The notes below the pieces were generated by a model. That model saw only the letters and a list, made by a program, of their open reading frames with translations. It ran no database searches and had not been told where the DNA came from. Positions 32,973 through 41,601 of a stretch of 64,000 nt of DNA are shown here, in pieces. The stretch is from Fibrobacteria bacterium (lineage in GTDB: Bacteria > Fibrobacterota > Fibrobacteria > UBA11236): contig JANYDA010000042.1 of the NCBI GenBank assembly GCA_025360005.1, forward strand, positions 62,001 to 126,000, read 5' to 3'. How positions within the stretch are numbered: position 1 is the stretch's first letter; every line of letters starts with the position of its first letter. Made by a program: the position numbers and the translations under genes.

Positions 32973-33748
32973 TCCATGCCTCCGTCCGTTTTGCGTTTCA
33001 AAGCGCGCGCGCCGGGCGCCGCCGGATCCGTTCTTGGCGCGATCGGTTTCGTTTTCCGGGAGCCCGCTTGCGCGCCTGCCGCGGGCGAAATGGAGTAGAC
33101 GCAACGGCGCGCGCCGGAAAGCAGATGTTCCTCGCGGGTTACCGTAGCACCGGGACCCATCACCTGGGTGAAGACCTGCCACTCGCTTTGGCAGAATCCC
33201 TGGCATGTCTTGGCCGCGGTGCAGATGGGGCAATGGTTTTCGATCAGCCGGAATCCGCCCTCCGGAAGGGTTTCCACCTCGGTCATATAACCTTCGCTAT
33301 CGCGCTGGCGGGCCAGGGCCTCCACCTTTTCCCTGAGCGTCGCTTCCGCCGGGACGGCATGCGCGTATTCGATCTCCTGCTGGCGCGTGCGCGCATCCAG
33401 GATTTTCCGCATGCCTTTCTCGCCGTAGATTTCCTGAAGGGAACCGAGCAGACCGGCGGTGAGCAAGGCATGAGCGTCCGGGAAAACGCGGTTGGCCGCC
33501 GCGGTAAGGGCCCAGCGATGCACCGGGCGGCCGCGCGCTCCGGGACGGGACGGTTGCGGTTCCGCCGCCAGCAACTTCTCTTCCACCAGGGAGGCGAGCT
33601 GCAGGCCCACGGCCATAGGCGTTATGCCCAGGCGCGCGGCCAGGATCCTGGCCTCCTGGGCGCCTTCCCGTTTGAGGATATCGAGGATGGCGTGGCGTGT
33701 GCTTTTGGGAGGGATGGGGGGCGAGGCATGGGCGGGCTTGGCTTTCAT
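32969..33748 (-). CDS. SufR-like winged-helix regulator with Cys-rich (probable Fe-S) domain
   Basis: About 259 residues. The N-terminal DNA-binding domain (about 15-70) reads as a DeoR/ArsR-type winged helix ('TRHAILDILKREGAQEARIL', 'LGITPMAVGLQLASL'). The C-terminal half carries five Cys in 'HCPICTAAKTCQGFC' and later 'RRCVYSI', matching the cluster-ligating pattern of SufR-type repressors that sense Fe-S status. A basic tail follows. It heads an operon with the SDR and QueA-like genes and probably regulates it from the AT-rich region 33773-33830. ATG 33748 is preceded by AAGG at long spacing; an ATG at 33772 is also possible. Confidence 0.8.
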   Translation of the reverse strand: MKAKPAHASPPIPPKSTRHAILDILKREGAQEARILAARLGITPMAVGLQLASLVEEKLLAAEPQPSRPGARGRPVHRWALTAAANRVFPDAHALLTAGLLGSLQEIYGEKGMRKILDARTRQQEIEYAHAVPAEATLREKVEALARQRDSEGYMTEVETLPEGGFRLIENHCPICTAAKTCQGFCQSEWQVFTQVMGPGATVTREEHLLSGARRCVYSISPAAGAQAGSRKTKPIAPRTDPAAPGARALKRKTDGGME

Positions 33749-33772
33749 GATCAGAATATACCTTGCCCGCAT

Positions 33773-33955
33773 TAATTAGTAAAGAAAAAACTTTAATATA
33801 TATATAAGGCTCATCACGCTGGGAGGTAAGGACGCCGGAAAGAACCGTTTCGGGAAAGGGTTTTTATGGATTCGCATCTGAAAAGAAAATGGCTGCGCGC
33901 ATTCGGCCGGCCTAAACAAGAAGCATGGGCCTGAGACGGCCGTTGGCGATTGGGT
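33773..33955. promoter_or_regulatory. AT-rich regulator promoter region
   Basis: The segment 33773-33815 is unusually AT-rich for this genome (TTTAATATATATATAAGG and flanks) and lies directly upstream of the SufR-like gene. It should hold that gene's promoter and perhaps its autoregulatory site; a clear palindrome was not identified. It may also drive the short plus-strand frame at 33866. Confidence 0.4.
33866..33934 (+). CDS. Possible 22-residue basic small protein
   Basis: An ATG at 33866 follows GGGAAAGGG at about 5-bp spacing and opens 22 codons (MDSHLKRKWLRAFGRPKQEA and two more residues), ending at TGA 33932-33934. It lies downstream of the AT-rich region and opposite in direction to its neighbours. 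The peptide is basic and could form one amphipathic helix. The evidence is only a good ribosome-binding site and position, so it may be chance. Confidence 0.2.
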   Translation: MDSHLKRKWLRAFGRPKQEAWA

Positions 33956-35176
33956 TCAGGCTTTGGGGATGGGGCGCGCGCTGAACCAGGCCACCGCGAA
34001 AGCGGCCAGCAGCAATGCGGTGGCCAGTAGGAAGGGCGCCCCCGGGATAGGATGCGCCAGCCTGGGCCCGATGGACCAGGCGAATATGGAGGTGAAGGCC
34101 GTGGGCCCGATCATGCCGGTGATGCCGCGCATGCCGGCGAGCGCGCCTTGTAGCCGGCCTTGTTCGGCGGGGTCCACGCGCTGGGACATGATGGCCTGCG
34201 CGGACGGCCCCGCGAATCCCCACATCGCGCCCAAAGGAATGCCCAGGTAGAAAATCGCCGGCGTGGCCGCCAGGCCGTAGATGGCGAAACTGATCGCGCC
34301 GCACAACAGGCCGAACAAAAGCGCGTTGCGTTCGCCCATGCGCGCCACGCCGATGCGGATCAAGCCGCCTTGCACTATGGCGCTGAAGACGCCGACGGCG
34401 GCCAGGGTAAGGCCCACCATCCTGGTGTCCCAATGGAAGCGGTAATCGGTGTACAGCACCCACATGCTGGGCAGTACTTCATGCGCCAGGTAGAAGAACA
34501 TGATCACCACCGCTACGGACAGCACGCCGGGATATTTGCGCAGCAGTTTCAGGGAGCCCACGGGATTGGCCTTGGACCATTCGAAACGGGAGCGCTTTTC
34601 GCGAGGATGGGATTCCGGCAGGATGAACAGGCCATAAACGGCATTGGCCAGGCTGAGGCCGGCGGCTACCCAGAAGGGCAGACGCGGATTCAGATCCCCC
34701 AGCAGTCCCCCGAACGCCGGACCGATGACGAAGCCGAGCCCGAAGGCGGCCCCGATCATGCCGTAGCCGGCGGCGCGCTTTTCCGGCGTCGTCACGTCCG
34801 CGATATAAGCGCTGGGAACGCTGAAGCTGGCGGCGCATATGCCGGAGATGGTGCGGCCCACGAACAACCAGGCCAAGCTGGGCGCCATGGCCATCAGAAT
34901 ATAATCCAGCCCCAAGCCGAAATTGGAGAGTAGGATGGCGGGCCTGCGCCCGAACCGGTCCGAGACTGCGCCCAGGATGGGGGCGAAGAAGAATTGCATG
35001 GCGGCGAAAATGGTTCCGAAGGCGCCGTACACGGCAGCCGCCCGCGCGCTGTCGCCGCCCCTGAAGCCCAGGATAAGCTTGGGCAATACCGGTATGGTGA
35101 TGCCTAAGGCCAGCATGTCCAAAAGCACGGTGATGAAGATGAAGACGAGCGCCGCTTTCCGATGCCGGGTGTTCAT
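33956..35176 (-). CDS. Major facilitator superfamily transporter, TetA-like (DHA1 drug:H+ antiporter)
   Basis: 406 residues with about 12 transmembrane helices. The first helix reads '[20 protein letters not shown]' and the loop 2-3 motif A is [17 protein letters not shown] motif-C-like glycine-rich helix 5 follows ('[19 protein letters not shown]'), characteristic of antiporters. These match the TetA/DHA1 group of inner-membrane drug-proton exporters, although the substrate cannot be read from sequence and tetracycline resistance should not be assumed. ATG 35176 begins [12 protein letters not shown]; the longer frame would run into the UAP gene, whose stop is only 5 bp upstream. It thus appears co-transcribed with UAP. 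Confidence 0.9.
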   Translation of the reverse strand: MNTRHRKAALVFIFITVLLDMLALGITIPVLPKLILGFRGGDSARAAAVYGAFGTIFAAMQFFFAPILGAVSDRFGRRPAILLSNFGLGLDYILMAMAPSLAWLFVGRTISGICAASFSVPSAYIADVTTPEKRAAGYGMIGAAFGLGFVIGPAFGGLLGDLNPRLPFWVAAGLSLANAVYGLFILPESHPREKRSRFEWSKANPVGSLKLLRKYPGVLSVAVVIMFFYLAHEVLPSMWVLYTDYRFHWDTRMVGLTLAAVGVFSAIVQGGLIRIGVARMGERNALLFGLLCGAISFAIYGLAATPAIFYLGIPLGAMWGFAGPSAQAIMSQRVDPAEQGRLQGALAGMRGITGMIGPTAFTSIFAWSIGPRLAHPIPGAPFLLATALLLAAFAVAWFSARPIPKA

Positions 35177-35181
35177 GGGTA

Positions 35182-36576
35182 TCAGGAAACGTGGATGATG
35201 GGGTTTCCGAGTTGTGACCGGATCAAGGCGGTATTGATGCCTTCGCCCGCGTAGGAGGCCAGGGGCGAGATTTCCACCAGCTTGCCCCTGAGCTCTTCTT
35301 CGCTCACGCCTGCCGCTACGGCCCATTTATGGTGGAGTTCCAGCAGGAGGTTGCGCGCCGAGGCCGGGCTATCCACGCCGTCCTTGTTCTTGACGGGGGC
35401 GAATTCCTCTTCCCGGCTCACCAGCAGCCCGGCCATGGCGCCCGCCATGGGGAACAGGTCGAACATGAACAATTCGAACTTGTAGGCGTTGGGTAGCGTG
35501 GGGGTTACCGTCTCCCCGGAAGGGGAGGTGTAGGCGATTTTCTTGTGGGCCAGGTGGAAAGGCAGGGAAGCGCCGGCGTGGCTTTCCAGGAAGGCGCGCG
35601 TGAATATGTGCATGGCGATGTTGGCGGAGTCGTACAGGTAGCGGCCGTCCGCGGTCTTGGAATAGATCATCTCTTCGGTCATTTCCGAGTATTCGATCAC
35701 GGACGGCTTACCGTTGCGGAGGCAGAGCACGCCCACCTTTTCCTCCGGCTGTACCTTCACCACGGCTTTGCTGGCGGCGGGCATTCCCATCTGGGCCGCG
35801 AATCCGACGAAGCGGGGATCGCATACGCGCACCAGCGCATTGTCCACGCTGTAGAAAAACACATGCTCGATGCCGCGCCGCTTCATATCCTCCAGAGCGC
35901 CCGATTTCGCCAAGGCCAGGAAACAGCCGCCGTTGCCGTTTGGTCCCATGGAGAGCCGGCCCTTGGACGCCAGCAGGATTTTCCCGTCCGCATCCACCAC
36001 CGGCATCTCGCCCTGCTTGAAGAAGAATATATCCCGCTCCGAGAGACCGAAGAAGCGCCGTTCCTTGAAGAACCCCGTGGTCTCGGCGTGGTTCTCCCTG
36101 CTGGTCATGATGTACCAGGGAATGGTCTTGCCGGCCTGGCGGGAAAGCCGGAGAATGCGCTCGGCCTGGAGCTGGAACAGGGATTTGCGCGAGGGCAGGC
36201 CGATATCGAAAACGCCCTTGGGCCCATTGTGGCCCAGGCGCGTGCCTTGCCCGCCGGCCACCAGGAAGGCGGCGACCTTGCCTTCGCGCAGAATGCGCAT
36301 GCCTTGGTTGGCCAGCGCGGCCCGTTCGCTCAGGGAGAAATCCTCCCATGCGCGCGCGCGCAGGGGTTCGATGCTTTCCCGCGCGGCGGAAGCGCTGTGG
36401 TTCCTGACCAGATCCCGATGCAAGGTTTCGATTTGCGCGAAGTCCACGGACATGACTTGTTCCACCAGGGCTTCTTGGCCGGCGGAGTCCAGTTCGTCAT
36501 GGAATTTGAAAAGATGTTCCTGGCCGTAGCGGGCCGCCGCGTCAAGTGCCTGTTTCAGTTTTGCGTTGTCCGGCAT
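35182..36576 (-). CDS. Eukaryote-like UDP-N-acetylhexosamine pyrophosphorylase (UAP/AGX type)
   Basis: 464 residues. The nucleotidyltransferase loop LVAGGQGTRLGHNGPKG (about 105-121) is the UDPGP-family form with G-G-x-G-T-R-L-G and the later Pro-Lys-Gly. 'MGPNGNGG' (uridine binding), 'FFYSVDNALVR' and 'KNKDGVDSP' fit human AGX1 and yeast UAP1. It makes UDP-GlcNAc or UDP-GalNAc from UTP and the sugar 1-phosphate in the cytoplasm. Most bacteria use GlmU instead; UAP-type enzymes occur in some FCB bacteria. MraY, which consumes a UDP-GlcNAc-derived substrate, is next door (158 bp). No left-handed beta-helix acetyltransferase domain is attached. Confidence 0.88.
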   Translation of the reverse strand: MPDNAKLKQALDAAARYGQEHLFKFHDELDSAGQEALVEQVMSVDFAQIETLHRDLVRNHSASAARESIEPLRARAWEDFSLSERAALANQGMRILREGKVAAFLVAGGQGTRLGHNGPKGVFDIGLPSRKSLFQLQAERILRLSRQAGKTIPWYIMTSRENHAETTGFFKERRFFGLSERDIFFFKQGEMPVVDADGKILLASKGRLSMGPNGNGGCFLALAKSGALEDMKRRGIEHVFFYSVDNALVRVCDPRFVGFAAQMGMPAASKAVVKVQPEEKVGVLCLRNGKPSVIEYSEMTEEMIYSKTADGRYLYDSANIAMHIFTRAFLESHAGASLPFHLAHKKIAYTSPSGETVTPTLPNAYKFELFMFDLFPMAGAMAGLLVSREEEFAPVKNKDGVDSPASARNLLLELHHKWAVAAGVSEEELRGKLVEISPLASYAGEGINTALIRSQLGNPIIHVS

Positions 36577-36734
36577 CAGGCCTGCAATCCCCCCGCATCG
36601 GTTCCGTCATTCCAGGGGAATGCCACCGGACCAACCGGGAAAGATAAAATTTTCCCTGCCGACCGTCCCTGATAATTGCGTCTCCGTCGCCGTGCTTCTT
36701 CGGGATTGCGCGTCTCACGCCTTAGGCGACACCT

Positions 36735-37886
36735 TCAACGGACCTTGAAGAAAATCAGGCTGCCGATGATCAAGGCCAGGATGGAAACGAGATGGAAGCG
36801 CCAGATGATTTTTGAATTCAGGGATTGCCCGGACTCGAAGCGCTCCTTCCATTTGATCTGGTAATGGTGGTGCAACGGGGCGCGCAGGAACAGCCGCCGG
36901 CCCACCTTGTCCTTGCTGAATTGCTTGGTGAACTTAAAGCCCATGATCTGCAAGAGCACGGAGAGGGCCTCGGCCAGGAACACCACGCCCACCACCGGGA
37001 GGAACAATTCGATCTTGAGCAGGATGAACATCATTCCGATGGCGCCGCCGAAGCCGATGGAACCGGCGTCGCCCATGTAGATCTCGGCGGGCGGGCTGTT
37101 GTACCAGAGATAGGCCAGCATGGTGCCGATGATGGCGGCGCAGATGGGGAAGAGTTCGTCGCCGCCGGGTATGTGGGGGATCAGGAAATACTTGGCCAGG
37201 ATGGCGTTGCCGGAGATGTAGGCCACCACGCCCGCGAACATGGAGGTGGTGATGATGGGGACGGAGACCAGCGAGTCCAGCCCGTCCGTGAAATTGGCGC
37301 CGTTGGCGCTGGAGGTGGTGACCAGGCAGATGAGCAGTATGAAGGCCCAATTGGGCAGGCGCGGGAACCATATCTCGGGTTTGAAGAACGGCATGGTGAG
37401 GTGCCCGGAAAGCCCGGGGATGAATTTATAGGCGAAGACGGCCACAATCAGCGAGAACAGGAAATACAGGAATAAGCGCAGGCGCGCGGAGATGCCGTCC
37501 GCCTTGAGCTGGTAATCCGCCCTGGAGATCTTCCCAAGCGCCACCAGCTTTTTGTTGTGGATCTTCATCACATCGTCGATACCGCCGATGGTGGCGTAGG
37601 CCAGCAGGATCAGAAGGGCGGAGATGGAATAAGCGTTGAGCTTGACGAAGCTCAGGGAGGCGATCAGCACGGCCGAGACCAGCAGCATGCCGCCCATGAT
37701 GGGCGGCGATTTGCGTTTGCCTTGGTCGAAATCGGAAGTGGCGTCCATGCGGTTGAGCAAGGCGATATAGCGCGGCATGAGCAGGAAGACCAGCAAGGAG
37801 GCGAACAGCGAAGCCGCCCCTGCGCGGAAAAGGCGATCCTCGAAAAGGCTGATGCCGGTGAGCCGGAAAAGGTAGTAGGAGAGCAT
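36735..37886 (-). CDS. mraY: Phospho-MurNAc-pentapeptide translocase MraY
   Basis: 383 residues with about ten hydrophobic helices. Family motifs are 'TIGGIDDVMKI' (about 107-117, Asp-Asp pair), 'NGANFTDGLDSL', 'IYMGDAGSIGFGG', and the MraY-specific 'RAPLHHHYQ' (HHH loop), which separates it from WecA. It transfers phospho-MurNAc-pentapeptide to undecaprenyl phosphate to make lipid I at the inner membrane. It is not in a dcw cluster here but alone beside UAP. ATG 37886 starts MLSYYLFRLTG; a frame extension to 37985 runs through the inverted-repeat element and is not used. The family is usually about 360 residues, so the length is normal. Confidence 0.95.
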   Translation of the reverse strand: MLSYYLFRLTGISLFEDRLFRAGAASLFASLLVFLLMPRYIALLNRMDATSDFDQGKRKSPPIMGGMLLVSAVLIASLSFVKLNAYSISALLILLAYATIGGIDDVMKIHNKKLVALGKISRADYQLKADGISARLRLFLYFLFSLIVAVFAYKFIPGLSGHLTMPFFKPEIWFPRLPNWAFILLICLVTTSSANGANFTDGLDSLVSVPIITTSMFAGVVAYISGNAILAKYFLIPHIPGGDELFPICAAIIGTMLAYLWYNSPPAEIYMGDAGSIGFGGAIGMMFILLKIELFLPVVGVVFLAEALSVLLQIMGFKFTKQFSKDKVGRRLFLRAPLHHHYQIKWKERFESGQSLNSKIIWRFHLVSILALIIGSLIFFKVR

Positions 37887-37925
37887 TCGGCTAGGTCGAT
37901 CCTTGGAAGCGAAGAATTTTGCAAG

Positions 37926-38071
37926 TTGCAAATTGAAAATTGAAAATTGAAAATGGACGGATTGGGGGACGCCGCGAGGCGGCATCGAATGCCCTGCCGC
38001 GCGCCCCAGCCGCCCAATTTCGCATTGGTGTTATGGTTTTCATTTTACGATTTTCAATTTTCAATTTGCAA
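37926..38071. repeat. Intergenic inverted-repeat element 1 (22-bp perfect arms, 102-nt core)
   Basis: TTGCAAATTGAAAATTGAAA plus two more bases at 37926-37947 is exactly the reverse complement of 38050-38071. The arms are AT-rich and internally repeat AATTGAAA, in sharp contrast to the GC-rich core (37948-38049) and neighbouring genes. The element fills the 199-bp gap between the epimerase-like SDR stop and the mraY start, so the transcript of mraY must cross it. Total length is 146 bp. Element 2 at 47834-47976 has the same layout. Confidence 0.85.
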
Positions 38072-38085
38072 TCTGTTTTGGGATT

Positions 38086-39054
38086 TCAAACCGCCGCCCG
38101 CTTCCCCTGCAGCCTGACCTTGATCTCCGAATACAGGTCCTTGAGGCTGTCCTCGATGGAGATGATGGGCTTCCAACCCGTAAGGGTCATGATCTTTTCC
38201 GGCGAGCCCACCAGTAGGGGGATGTCGATGGCGCGTTCCAGGGCCGGGTCCACGCGCGTTTCGATGGGGCAGCCGGAGAGGCCGATGAGGTATTGGACCA
38301 GGTCCCGGATGGTGCGGGCCTTGCCCGAACAGACGTTATAGACTTCCCCCGTGGCCGCGCGCTTGGCGAGCATGGCGATGGCGCGCGCCTGATCGCGCAC
38401 GTCCAGGTAGTCCCGGGACACGTCCAGGTTGCCGGTGTAGATGGCGGTCTCGCCGTCGTACATTTCGATGGAGGCGATTTGCGCGGCTACCGAGGGGAGC
38501 ACGAACTTGCGCTCCTGGTAGGGCCCGGTGGAGCTGAACGGCCGCACGGTGACGATGTCCAGGTTATGCGCGTAGATGTATTGCTTGGCCAACAGCTCGC
38601 AGGCGGCCATGGCGGTGGCATAGGGCGTGAAGGGGATGGGCGGATCCGTTTCGCGGTGGATCACGTCCACCACGCCGCGCCCGGCGCCGTAGATTTCCGA
38701 GCTGCTCACCAGCAGCACGCGCGCCTTGGGCACGGTGAGGCGCACCGCCTCGAACAGGTTCTGCGTTCCCAGGATCAGGAATTGCAGGATGGCGTTGGGC
38801 TTGACCTGGGAAGTGCCCAACGAGAAGCCCTGCGAGACCATGTGGTAGATCTCGGTGGGGCGATGCTCCCCGAGTATTTGCAGCAGGTTCTTGAAATCGA
38901 GCAGATCGCCGGTAATATAGGTGACGTGCCGGAGGGTGGCGCTGGGTTCCGGGTCTTCGCCGGAAAAGGAAATCAGTTCCCCTTTGCCGTGGGAGAGGAG
39001 GCTGAGCAGGTGATATCCCAGGCAACATGTGCCGCCGCTCAGGAAAATGCTCAC
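38086..39054 (-). CDS. Extended SDR of the NDP-sugar dehydratase/epimerase type, with altered catalytic motif
   Basis: 322 residues with an extended-SDR Rossmann start (MSIFLSGGTCCLGYHLL) and the order of motifs seen in GDP-mannose 4,6-dehydratase or GDP-6-deoxymannose reductase ('VSSSEIYG', 'RPFSSTGPYQ', 'SRDYLDVRDQARA', 'YNVCSGKARTIRDLV'). It would act on a nucleotide sugar for surface glycans. The usual Tyr-x3-Lys site reads YATAM (Tyr145, Met149), checked in the DNA as an ATG codon, so the catalytic Lys is missing. It may use another residue or have lost catalysis. The GTG start at 39054 overlaps the aroKB stop by 4 bp (GTGA), so translation is coupled. Confidence 0.82.
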   Translation of the reverse strand: MSIFLSGGTCCLGYHLLSLLSHGKGELISFSGEDPEPSATLRHVTYITGDLLDFKNLLQILGEHRPTEIYHMVSQGFSLGTSQVKPNAILQFLILGTQNLFEAVRLTVPKARVLLVSSSEIYGAGRGVVDVIHRETDPPIPFTPYATAMAACELLAKQYIYAHNLDIVTVRPFSSTGPYQERKFVLPSVAAQIASIEMYDGETAIYTGNLDVSRDYLDVRDQARAIAMLAKRAATGEVYNVCSGKARTIRDLVQYLIGLSGCPIETRVDPALERAIDIPLLVGSPEKIMTLTGWKPIISIEDSLKDLYSEIKVRLQGKRAAV

Positions 39055-40691
39055 GGGCCCTTGCTCTCCTTGGCGATGGCCAAGGCCAGCAATACGGTTT
39101 CTTTGGGCACGTCCCGAACCGGCGCCACTTCCCCGATGCGGGTGGGCAGGATGTAAACGCGGCTGCCGTCGTCGACTTTCTTGTCCAGACCCATCGCGTC
39201 CCACGCCTTGTTCTCGTCCAGCTTTTTTGGGAAATGCTTGGGCATGCCCAGCAAGTCCAGCAAATCGTTGTGGCGTTTTTCCGCGGCCTCGTCCAACATG
39301 CCCAGCGATGCCGCCAGGCGCGCGGCAACCCGCATTCCCAAGGCCACCGCCAGGCCGTGCGGCAAGGTCCCATAACCGGCCAATACCTCGAAGGCATGTC
39401 CGAAGGTATGCCCGTAGTTGAGGATGGCCCGGCCGCCCTCGGCGGTTTCCCTTTCGTCCTTGCCCACCACTTCCGCCTTGATGGCGCAGGAGCGCAGCAC
39501 AACTTGACGCAGGAGATCCGGGCGCATGGCCAGGATGCCTTCCACGTTCTGTTCCAGGAAAGCGAAGAATTCCGGATCGCGGATGACGCCGTACTTGAAC
39601 ACCTCGGCCAATCCCGAGAGGAACTCCTGCTTGGGCAATGTGATGAGGGCTTCCAGGCTGATGGCAACGGCTTTGGGCTGGTAGAACGCGCCGATCATGT
39701 TCTTGCCCAAGGGATGGTTGACCGCGGTCTTGCCGCCCACGCTGCTATCCACCATCGCAAGCAAAGTGGTGGGCACCTGGATGAAGTCGATGCCGCGCAG
39801 ATAGACGGCGGCCGCGAAGCCGACCATATCGCCGGTGACGCCGCCTCCGAAAGCGATCAAAGTCGTCTTGCGCGGATAGGCATAGCGCAGCATGAAGGTG
39901 AACAGCTTGTTCAGCGACTTGAGGCTTTTCTCCTCCTCGCCCGATTTGAAGAAGAAGATGCGGCAATCGCCCAGGCTGGCGCGCAATTGCTCCAGCATGC
40001 GTTTCTGGTGGCTCTTGAGGTTCTGATCGGTCACGATCAGGAAGCGCTCCGGACAGGCGGCTTTGGCCGCGATGGAATCCAGGTGGGCGGAGAGGTTGTT
40101 TTCCACGTAAATGGGATAGCTGCGCTCGGCCAGGTCCACCGTCAGCGGTTTCAACTCGTTCACCTGCAGGCGGTGGATGATGCGGCGCGTCAGCACATGA
40201 TGCGGGATTTTCTCGTCGGACTCGAAATGCAGATCGGCCAATTGGTATAGGGGTTTGCGGACCTCCAGCATTTCTTTGATCTTGGCCATCTTGGCTTCAT
40301 CATCGAGATTGGCGAGCAGGGGGCGGGATTCCTTTTTCCGGTTCACGCGTTCCAGAATCACTTCCGGCGAAGCGCGCAGCCCCACCAGCACGCCGTTCCT
40401 GCGGATGATCTCGATGGCTTCCGGGTTGATCAGGGTACCGCCGCCGAGCGAGGCCACCATGGGCCCTTGATCGCCCACTTCGCGCAGCGCGTCCACCTCC
40501 ATGCGGCGGAAGGCGGACTCGCCGTCCTCGGCGAAGATCCTGGGGATGCTCTTGCCGATCTTCTCCTCGATCAATTTGTCGATATCGAAGAATTTCCAGC
40601 CCAGGGATGCGGCCGTGAGCGAACCGATGCGGCTCTTGCCGGAGGCCATGAAGCCGGTGAAATAGATGTTGCGCGTCAGGGGAAGAGGCAT
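39051..40691 (-). CDS. aroKB: Bifunctional shikimate kinase / 3-dehydroquinate synthase (AroK-AroB fusion)
   Basis: 546 residues in one frame. Residues 1-175 are shikimate kinase: P-loop GFMASGKS (13-20), 'FFDIDKLIEE', and 'LGGGTLI'. From about 180 the protein is 3-dehydroquinate synthase: 'GGGVTGDMVGFAAAVYLRG', 'QVPTTLLAMVDSSVGGKTAV', 'NMIGAFYQP', and metal-binding residues in 'LAEVFKYG' and 'NYGHTFGHAFE'. The two activities catalyse pathway steps 5 and 2 of chorismate synthesis in the cytoplasm. Such fusions are known (for example in Thermotoga) but uncommon. aroE lies 5 bp upstream in the same operon. A small Lys-rich linker joins the domains, with no internal start needed. Confidence 0.95.
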   Translation of the reverse strand: MPLPLTRNIYFTGFMASGKSRIGSLTAASLGWKFFDIDKLIEEKIGKSIPRIFAEDGESAFRRMEVDALREVGDQGPMVASLGGGTLINPEAIEIIRRNGVLVGLRASPEVILERVNRKKESRPLLANLDDEAKMAKIKEMLEVRKPLYQLADLHFESDEKIPHHVLTRRIIHRLQVNELKPLTVDLAERSYPIYVENNLSAHLDSIAAKAACPERFLIVTDQNLKSHQKRMLEQLRASLGDCRIFFFKSGEEEKSLKSLNKLFTFMLRYAYPRKTTLIAFGGGVTGDMVGFAAAVYLRGIDFIQVPTTLLAMVDSSVGGKTAVNHPLGKNMIGAFYQPKAVAISLEALITLPKQEFLSGLAEVFKYGVIRDPEFFAFLEQNVEGILAMRPDLLRQVVLRSCAIKAEVVGKDERETAEGGRAILNYGHTFGHAFEVLAGYGTLPHGLAVALGMRVAARLAASLGMLDEAAEKRHNDLLDLLGMPKHFPKKLDENKAWDAMGLDKKVDDGSRVYILPTRIGEVAPVRDVPKETVLLALAIAKESKGP

Positions 40692-40696
40692 GCGCG

Positions 40697-41599
40697 TTAC
40701 CGTAAGCGCGGTTCGCCGATGCCGCGCGCCAACTTCTCCCGCGCGGAATCGTAGAACATCTTCGCATCCGGCTTGATGCCGGTCCAGAACTCGAAGGAGG
40801 CGCGCCCTTGGTGCACCAGCATGCCCAGGCCGCCCACCGTTTGCAGGCCCCGGGCTTCCGCGTCCTTAAGCAGGCGCGTGCGTTCCGGCGCGTACACGAT
40901 ATCGTAGACGGTTTGCCCCGCTTCCAGATCGGCCGCGTTCAAAGGACTGGCGTCGATATTGGGATGCATGCCCACGGGCGTTGTGTTCACCACCACCTGG
41001 ACTTCTTTGCGGATGGCCGTGTATTGGGCGAAAGTCACCGCTTCGGGCGCGGGCAAGGCGCCGGAGGAGCCGCGCAGCTCCAGGCGATCGGCGATTTCCG
41101 CAGCCAGCCGCTTGGACTTTTCCACGTCGCGGCCCACCAGGAGCACCCGGCTGGGCCTGTCCTGCATCAACAAGGCATAGGCGATGGTGCGGGCGGAACC
41201 GCCGTTGCCGATGATGGCGACCGATTGGCCGATGAAGCTGTGGCCGCCCTCGCGGAAGCATTCCAGGAACCCTTCCGGATCCGTGGTGGTGCCGATCAAC
41301 CGGCCGCTATCGTGGAGGATGGTATTGACCGCGCCTATCACCCGCGAGATTTCCGTAACGTCGTCCAGGAACGGGATGACGGTTTGCTTGTGCGGTAAGG
41401 TGACGTTGGCCCCGCGGAAATTGAAGGCCCGCAAGGCATCCATCGCCGTCTTCACGTTTTCCGCGGCCACGCGCAAGGGCACATAGGCGAAGTCCAGCCC
41501 GTAATGTTCAAAGGCGGGATTGTGCATGGCGGGAGAAAGGGAGTGCGCTACGGGATCCCCTAACAAGGCGATGAGACGGGTGGTACCTAGGATTTCCAT
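40697..41599 (-). CDS. aroE: Shikimate dehydrogenase AroE
   Basis: 300 residues. The substrate site is seen in 'DPVAHSLSPAMHNPAF' (the SxS motif) and the catalytic Lys in 'GANVTLPHKQ'. The partner Asp lies in 'TTDPEGF' and the NADP-binding loop in 'AIIGNGGSARTIAYAL'. It reduces 3-dehydroshikimate to shikimate. The typical DxxG is DPEG here, with Pro in place of Gly/Ala. It sits 5 bp upstream of aroKB and begins 2 bp after the BatA-like gene stop, so it belongs to one long minus-strand operon. Confidence 0.95.
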   Translation of the reverse strand: MEILGTTRLIALLGDPVAHSLSPAMHNPAFEHYGLDFAYVPLRVAAENVKTAMDALRAFNFRGANVTLPHKQTVIPFLDDVTEISRVIGAVNTILHDSGRLIGTTTDPEGFLECFREGGHSFIGQSVAIIGNGGSARTIAYALLMQDRPSRVLLVGRDVEKSKRLAAEIADRLELRGSSGALPAPEAVTFAQYTAIRKEVQVVVNTTPVGMHPNIDASPLNAADLEAGQTVYDIVYAPERTRLLKDAEARGLQTVGGLGMLVHQGRASFEFWTGIKPDAKMFYDSAREKLARGIGEPRLR

Positions 41600-41601
41600 G
41601 G

